Source: SYFI01 sp046095485 | GTDB taxonomy: Bacteria > Actinomycetota > Thermoleophilia > Miltoncostaeales > Miltoncostaeaceae | Reading direction: 5' to 3' | Length of the DNA stretch: 8,336 nt | Assembly: GCA_046095485.1 (NCBI GenBank) | Contig: JBJTJN010000070.1 | Span: 1 to 8,336, forward strand | Part shown: piece by piece, positions 5,242-8,336 of the stretch | How positions within the stretch are numbered: the stretch's first letter is position 1 | How the letters are laid out: each line of letters begins with the position of its first letter | Program-made: the position numbers and the translations under genes | Notes under the pieces: model-generated | What the model was told of the DNA's origin: nothing | What the model saw: only the letters and a program-made list of their open reading frames with translations | Databases searched by the model: none

Positions 5242-6423
5242 CCCTGCGCTGGCAGCCGGCAAGCGCACGGCGATGAAGTCGAGCAGCCACAGCGACTGAA
5301 GCAGCGCCCGCGCGTAGTCGGCATCGGCGATGCCATCCGCGATCTCGCCGATGCTGCGCGTGCCGTCCATGCGCACCAACAGCGCCATCTGCTGCTCATC
5401 GAGGGGCACGGCCCAGTCGCTGCGGGCGATGCCCTCATCGGTCACGGCGCAGCGGTAGCGCAGGCCGGGCACGTACTCGAGGGCATCCGCTGATGCGAAG
5501 TCGACCACGTACGTCGACTCCGGGCGCTCCGGGCGGCATGCGGTGAAGAAGTGGCAGCCGTTGCGCCAGTTGATGCGCTCCATCACGGCCCACTGGCGCT
5601 GCAGCGGCACCTGCGACACCGCGGCCAGCAGCAGCGGGTCCGTCCCTGCGTGCGGGTAGTAGGGGGCCTTGAGGAACCAGTCGTCGAACACCAGCCCGGC
5701 GTCGTCCACCAGGGCCAGGCAGTCGTCCACGGTGTAGTCGCGGTCGCGCGCGTGCAGGAACGTGTCCACGATGCCGGCGTCGAAGTCGAGGTCGGGTGCG
5801 ATGGCCAGGTAGCCCTGCATGGGGTGGTCGGGCGGCAGGGCGCCGATCAGTGCCTTCACCACCTCGAGCGAGGCCGCGTCCTGCTGCAGGCCCAGGTCGT
5901 GGCAGGCCGCCTGCATCATCTCCACCCCCAGGCGCCCGTACTTCGCGTAGAGCATCACCGCCAGCACGCCGTGGGGCCTGAGGCACCGGCCCAGCGCGGC
6001 CATGCCCTCGGCGGGGTCGGCCATGTGGTGCAGCACGCCGGTGGAGATGATGAGGTCGAACTCGAGCCCGAGCTCGCCCACCCGCTCGATGGGCAGCTGG
6101 TGCAGCTGGAGGTTGCCGAGTGAGTGGGCCTCGCCGAGGCGGCGCTGGTGGGCGAGGGAGGGCTCGCTCACGTCGATGCCCGTCACGCGCGCCTGCGGGT
6201 TGGTGAAGGCGATCACCGCCGCCTGGTTGGCGCCGCACCCGGCGATGAGGATGTCCAGGTCGGGGCGCGGCTCGCGGTCGGGCCACAGCACGGGCTGCGC
6301 ATGGCTGGGGTCGAACCACTGCCAGTTGCCGTCGAGCCAGGCCGCGAGGTCGCTGATGGGCTCGGGGTACACCCAGCGCTCGTACTGGCGGGATACGGCG
6401 TCGTCGAGTGGGTCGGTGGTCAT
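5239..6423 (-). CDS. Class I SAM-dependent methyltransferase with C-terminal helical/winged domain
   Basis: The 394-residue cytosolic protein begins with a segment carrying QYERWVYPEP (13-22), a YPxP lead-in seen in a group of bacterial methyltransferases. The SAM core follows: motif I LDILIAGCGANQAA (56-69), motif II VTGIDVSEPSL (80-90, acidic Asp84), and motif IV FDLIISTGVLHHMADP (122-137), then CLRPHGVLAVMLYAKYG (147-163). The middle part (about 165-300) resembles the extra region of long methyltransferases of this kind. Residues about 344-388 (LVRMDGTRSIGEIADGI...LLQSLWLLDFIAV) look like the small winged-helix found in PqqD-like and methyltransferase-regulatory domains; that match is inferred by eye. 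The substrate is unknown; protein or small-molecule acceptors are both possible. ATG 6423 is the only reasonable start; I see no Shine-Dalgarno. It heads an apparent operon with the micropeptide (9 nt gap) and the exported propeller, and is divergent from the lipoprotein at 6538. Confidence 0.88.
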   Translation of the reverse strand: MTTDPLDDAVSRQYERWVYPEPISDLAAWLDGNWQWFDPSHAQPVLWPDREPRPDLDILIAGCGANQAAVIAFTNPQARVTGIDVSEPSLAHQRRLGEAHSLGNLQLHQLPIERVGELGLEFDLIISTGVLHHMADPAEGMAALGRCLRPHGVLAVMLYAKYGRLGVEMMQAACHDLGLQQDAASLEVVKALIGALPPDHPMQGYLAIAPDLDFDAGIVDTFLHARDRDYTVDDCLALVDDAGLVFDDWFLKAPYYPHAGTDPLLLAAVSQVPLQRQWAVMERINWRNGCHFFTACRPERPESTYVVDFASADALEYVPGLRYRCAVTDEGIARSDWAVPLDEQQMALLVRMDGTRSIGEIADGIADADYARALLQSLWLLDFIAVRLPAASAG

Positions 6424-6468
6424 GGCGTGGCGGGGCGGCCCCGGGTGGAGCGTGGCGGGGCGAGCCCC

Positions 6469-6474
6469 ACGCTA
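6469..6474 (-). promoter_or_regulatory. Putative -10 box TAGCGT for the methyltransferase operon
   Basis: TAGCGT on the minus strand lies 45 nt upstream of the methyltransferase ATG in the 114-base divergent spacer (6424-6537). There is no clear -35. A short GC inverted repeat (GGGGC-GA-GCCCC, 6457-6468) lies just downstream of it, in the untranslated leader. Confidence 0.25.
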
Positions 6475-6498
6475 GCCCACGTGGTTGCGCCGCCGCAT

Positions 6499-6504
6499 TA
6501 GGCT
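6499..6504 (+). promoter_or_regulatory. Putative -10 box TAGGCT for the lipoprotein gene
   Basis: TAGGCT lies 33 nt before the lipoprotein ATG at 6538, leaving room for a leader that contains the Shine-Dalgarno at 6525-6529. The only TTG-like element nearby (TTGCGC, 6485-6490) is only 8 nt away, too close to be a -35 box. Confidence 0.35.
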
Positions 6505-6524
6505 GCGCGCACTTCCTCGCAACC

Positions 6525-6529
6525 GGAGA
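6525..6529 (+). promoter_or_regulatory. Ribosome binding site GGAGA
   Basis: GGAGA lies 8 nt before ATG 6538. It supports this start, which also opens a complete lipoprotein signal peptide. Confidence 0.6.
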
Positions 6530-6537
6530 TCCCCGCC

Positions 6538-7176
6538 ATGCGCCTCCCCACCATCGTCCTGCTCGCGTCCGCTGCCCTTGCGCCTGCCGTGCTTGCCGGG
6601 TGCGGGGGCTCCGGTGATGCCGACACCGCGCCAGCAGCTACCTCCCCCGCAGTCACCACCTCCGCCGCAGTCACCACCTCCGCCGCGCGCCAGGCCGCGC
6701 CCGAGCCCGTGTGCTCCAGCAACACCCACAAGAACGGCACCAAGGTGACCGCCTGGGTGGTGCGCGTGGTCAACGAGCTGCCCGCCCCGGTGTCGCTGAG
6801 GGCCACCGACTGGACCTGCGGCAACTGGTGGTTCCACCACCTCGTGCCCAGCCAGTTCGACGGCGCGGTGGCGGCGGGCGGTGGGGGCGCGGTGGAGAAC
6901 ACGCTGATGAAGGCCTCGAAGACCCCCGGGTTCGCGCTGGTGGTGAGCAACGAGGCCGGTGCGGAGATCGGTCGCTTCGCCATCAACCAGGTTGAGAAGG
7001 ACGGCATTCGCGAGGGGCTCGTGAGCGTCGGCGGCAGCCCCTTTGGCCTCACCGCGACCATGCCGGGTGGGGCGGCATCGGGTGGCGTGCCCGTGATGGT
7101 CTCGTCCGACGGCCGTCCCACCAAGACCACCGTCACGCTGTCTGCAGCCGACGCGCAGGCAGCGGGCCAGCCCTGA
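6538..7176 (+). CDS. Lipoprotein of unknown function
   Basis: This 212-residue protein has a lipoprotein signal (MRLPTIVLL..., lipobox LAGC, Cys22), then a Ala/Thr/Ser/Pro linker to about residue 55 that includes two identical AVTTSA units. The mature domain (about 57-212) contains a Cys58/Cys94 pair, TDWTCGNWWFHH (90-101) rich in Trp and His, and alternating beta-like segments (FALVVSNEAGAEIGRFAINQ), so it is probably a small all-beta extracytoplasmic domain. I recognise no family. The first ten bases (ATGCGCCTCC), the AGCGGS after the lipobox and an ARQA motif in the linker match the pentapeptide lipoprotein at 241, suggesting a related export/linker cassette. ATG 6538 has GGAGA upstream at good spacing. 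The gene is divergent from the methyltransferase operon and 46 nt upstream of the next propeller gene, which has its own possible promoter. Confidence 0.8.
   Translation: MRLPTIVLLASAALAPAVLAGCGGSGDADTAPAATSPAVTTSAAVTTSAARQAAPEPVCSSNTHKNGTKVTAWVVRVVNELPAPVSLRATDWTCGNWWFHHLVPSQFDGAVAAGGGGAVENTLMKASKTPGFALVVSNEAGAEIGRFAINQVEKDGIREGLVSVGGSPFGLTATMPGGAASGGVPVMVSSDGRPTKTTVTLSAADAQAAGQP
6648..6683 (+). repeat. Two exact tandem 18-nt repeats in a lipoprotein linker
   Basis: CGCAGTCACCACCTCCGC occurs twice in tandem (6648-6665 and 6666-6683). It adds six residues per copy (AVTTSA) to the linker after the lipid anchor and keeps the frame, so the linker length could vary by slippage. Confidence 0.85.
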
Positions 7177-7189
7177 TGCCAGTCGTTGC

Positions 7190-7195
7190 TAACGT
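7190..7195 (+). promoter_or_regulatory. Putative -10 box TAACGT
   Basis: TAACGT lies in the 46-base gap after the lipoprotein, 27 nt before TTG 7223 and upstream of the GGAGG ribosome site. It could give the propeller gene its own promoter; no -35 is evident. Confidence 0.3.
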
Positions 7196-7211
7196 GACCG
7201 TACCCGTCCCC

Positions 7212-7216
7212 GGAGG
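7212..7216 (+). promoter_or_regulatory. Ribosome binding site GGAGG deciding a TTG start
   Basis: GGAGG lies 6 nt before TTG 7223, the ideal spacing. It fixes this unusual start, from which a complete signal peptide is read. Confidence 0.7.
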
Positions 7217-7222
7217 CCCTCG

Positions 7223-8336
7223 TTGAACCGTCCGCGTCGAGCCCTCTCGGCCCTTGCGGTTGCCGCCGCGGCCGTCGCCGTGGCATCCGCCCCGGCGTCC
7301 GCCGCCATCTGGTCGCCGGTCGGCACCGGCATGAACGGACCGGTCAACGACATCGCCACCGACGCGTCGTCCAACGTGTACGCAGGCGGGCAGTTCACCA
7401 CCGCCGGCGGAACCGCCGCCAGCAACATCGCCCAGTGGACAGGGTCCGCGTGGTCCGGGCTGTCGACCGGCACGAACGCATCCGTGAAATCCGTGGTGGT
7501 GTCGCCGGGCGGGCAGCTGTACGTGGGTGGTTTCTTCACGCAGGCGTCGCTCAACGGGGTGTCCAAAATCGCGCAATGGAACGGCATCTCGTTCCAGCCG
7601 CTCACCCAGGGCGTGAACAACTCCGTGTGGGCGATGGCAGCGAACGCCAGCGCCTTCTACGCGGGTGGCGACTTCACCGTGGCCAGCGGCACGGCAACGA
7701 ACAACATCGGTCGCTGGCAGGCCACGGGATGGTCGTTCCTCGGCGCCAATGCGGCGCTCAACCGCCGCGTGGAGGTGATGGCCTTCGCGCCGAACGGCGA
7801 CCTGTACGTGGGTGGCGCGTTCGACTCCGCCAACGGCGTTGCCGGAACCGCGCGCATCGCGCGGTGGAACGGCACGCAGTGGCAGTCCGTGGGCGGCGGC
7901 ATCCACCCGAACATCGGCGCCACGGCCCAACGCTCCTCCGTGCAGGACATGGTGTTTGACGCCCAGGGAAACCTGTACGTGGGCGGGTTCTTCACGGGGG
8001 CCGCGGGCGTCGCCACCCCGTCGGTCGCCATGTGGGACGGCGTGCGCTGGCGCGCCGTCGGCACCCCCGCTGCCTTCAACAACACCATCGTGCGCGCCCT
8101 GGGCTTCGACTCCACCGGCGCCCTGTACGCCGGCGGCAGTTTCGACCAGATCGGCACCACGTTCGCCGCCAACATCGCCCGGTGGGATGGCTCGGCCTGG
8201 GTGCAGGTGGGCAGCGGCATGAATGCCGACGTCTACGCGCTGCACACCGATGCCCGGGGCAACCTGTACGCCGGCGGTGAGTTCACCCAGGCCGACGGGG
8301 TGAGCGCAAACCGCATCGCGGTGCTCCCGGCCCCGG
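7223..8336 (+). CDS. Exported Rax2-like repeat beta-propeller, 3' end outside window
   Basis: From TTG 7223 the frame stays open to the right edge (371 codons). It begins with a signal peptide (NRPRRALSAL, Ala/Val-rich core, ending APASA before AIW, cleavage near residue 28). Seven YxGGxF repeats follow at Tyr53, 100, 146, 195, 252, 302 and 349, spaced 46-57 residues. A full unit reads roughly V.ALA.D..GNLYVGG.FT.A.GV.A.NIARW.GS.W..VG.GMN. This resembles Rax2-like and related bacterial secreted propeller repeats, where each unit is about one blade; the family assignment is by eye. The unit length is shorter and the motif quite different from the SBBP protein at 3266-5122, so the two propellers are not close copies. 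It has no cysteine in the visible part. It should be secreted, with ligand unknown; the missing C-terminus could hold an anchoring or sorting domain. It is downstream of the lipoprotein, possibly co-transcribed or using TAACGT at 7190. Confidence 0.85.
   Translation, partial: MNRPRRALSALAVAAAAVAVASAPASAAIWSPVGTGMNGPVNDIATDASSNVYAGGQFTTAGGTAASNIAQWTGSAWSGLSTGTNASVKSVVVSPGGQLYVGGFFTQASLNGVSKIAQWNGISFQPLTQGVNNSVWAMAANASAFYAGGDFTVASGTATNNIGRWQATGWSFLGANAALNRRVEVMAFAPNGDLYVGGAFDSANGVAGTARIARWNGTQWQSVGGGIHPNIGATAQRSSVQDMVFDAQGNLYVGGFFTGAAGVATPSVAMWDGVRWRAVGTPAAFNNTIVRALGFDSTGALYAGGSFDQIGTTFAANIARWDGSAWVQVGSGMNADVYALHTDARGNLYAGGEFTQADGVSANRIAVLPAP

Noticed and set aside
5123..5290. N-terminal extension of the SBBP propeller to 5290
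   Set aside because: It would bury the signal peptide behind 56 Arg/His-rich residues and overlaps both the micropeptide and the methyltransferase end in other frames.
6451..6471. Inverted repeat CGTGG...CCACG / GGGGC-GA-GCCCC as an operator or riboswitch element
   Set aside because: The stems are short, have a mismatch and compete with each other; such pairs are frequent in DNA this GC-rich.
7133..8245. 370-residue minus-strand frame opposite the right-edge propeller
   Set aside because: Its His/Gly/Arg-rich composition is typical of antisense frames in GC-rich DNA; the plus frame has a ribosome site, signal peptide and seven repeats.

Overview
The window is very GC-rich, with G/C-ending codons throughout, Gram-positive-type lipoprotein signal peptides (LAGC lipoboxes) and -10-like TANNNT boxes sitting directly upstream of start codons. 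This suits a high-GC actinobacterium or relative (Thermoleophilia-like is my guess, at low confidence). No tRNA, rRNA, CRISPR array, insertion sequence or phage gene is visible, and no stretch over 300 bases lacks a gene.

Layout. (1) Positions 1-1332, plus strand: a tandem array of three pentapeptide-repeat proteins, the first cut by the window edge. The two complete ones are lipoproteins that share a signal peptide, a low-complexity linker and Cys-containing caps, and they clearly arose by duplication. The third has ATA where its sister has ATG, behind a good Shine-Dalgarno sequence, and its ancestral stop has become TGG. (2) 1367-2296, minus: an exported serine hydrolase of the class A beta-lactamase fold. 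(3) 2474-3247, plus: a class I SAM-dependent methyltransferase, possibly preceded by a 19-codon leader ORF that overlaps its GTG start. (4) 6423 down to 3266, minus: an apparent operon of a second, larger SAM methyltransferase, a 36-residue single-span membrane peptide found by reading the gap, and an exported seven-bladed SBBP beta-propeller. The peptide starts 9 nt after the methyltransferase stop and overlaps the propeller start by ATGA. (5) 6538-7176, plus: a lipoprotein of unknown function. (6) 7223 to the right edge, plus: an exported Rax2-like repeat propeller starting at TTG behind a strong Shine-Dalgarno sequence, truncated by the window.

Most genes encode exported or lipid-anchored repeat proteins (beta-helix solenoids, beta-propellers) plus a cell-wall-type serine hydrolase, so the region looks like a cell-envelope/surface locus with two methyltransferases embedded. 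No shared pathway can be proven from sequence. The most noteworthy items are the ATA-start lipoprotein, the methyltransferase-micropeptide-propeller operon, and the repeated placement of TANNNT boxes 6-7 nt before start codons, which suggests leaderless transcripts.
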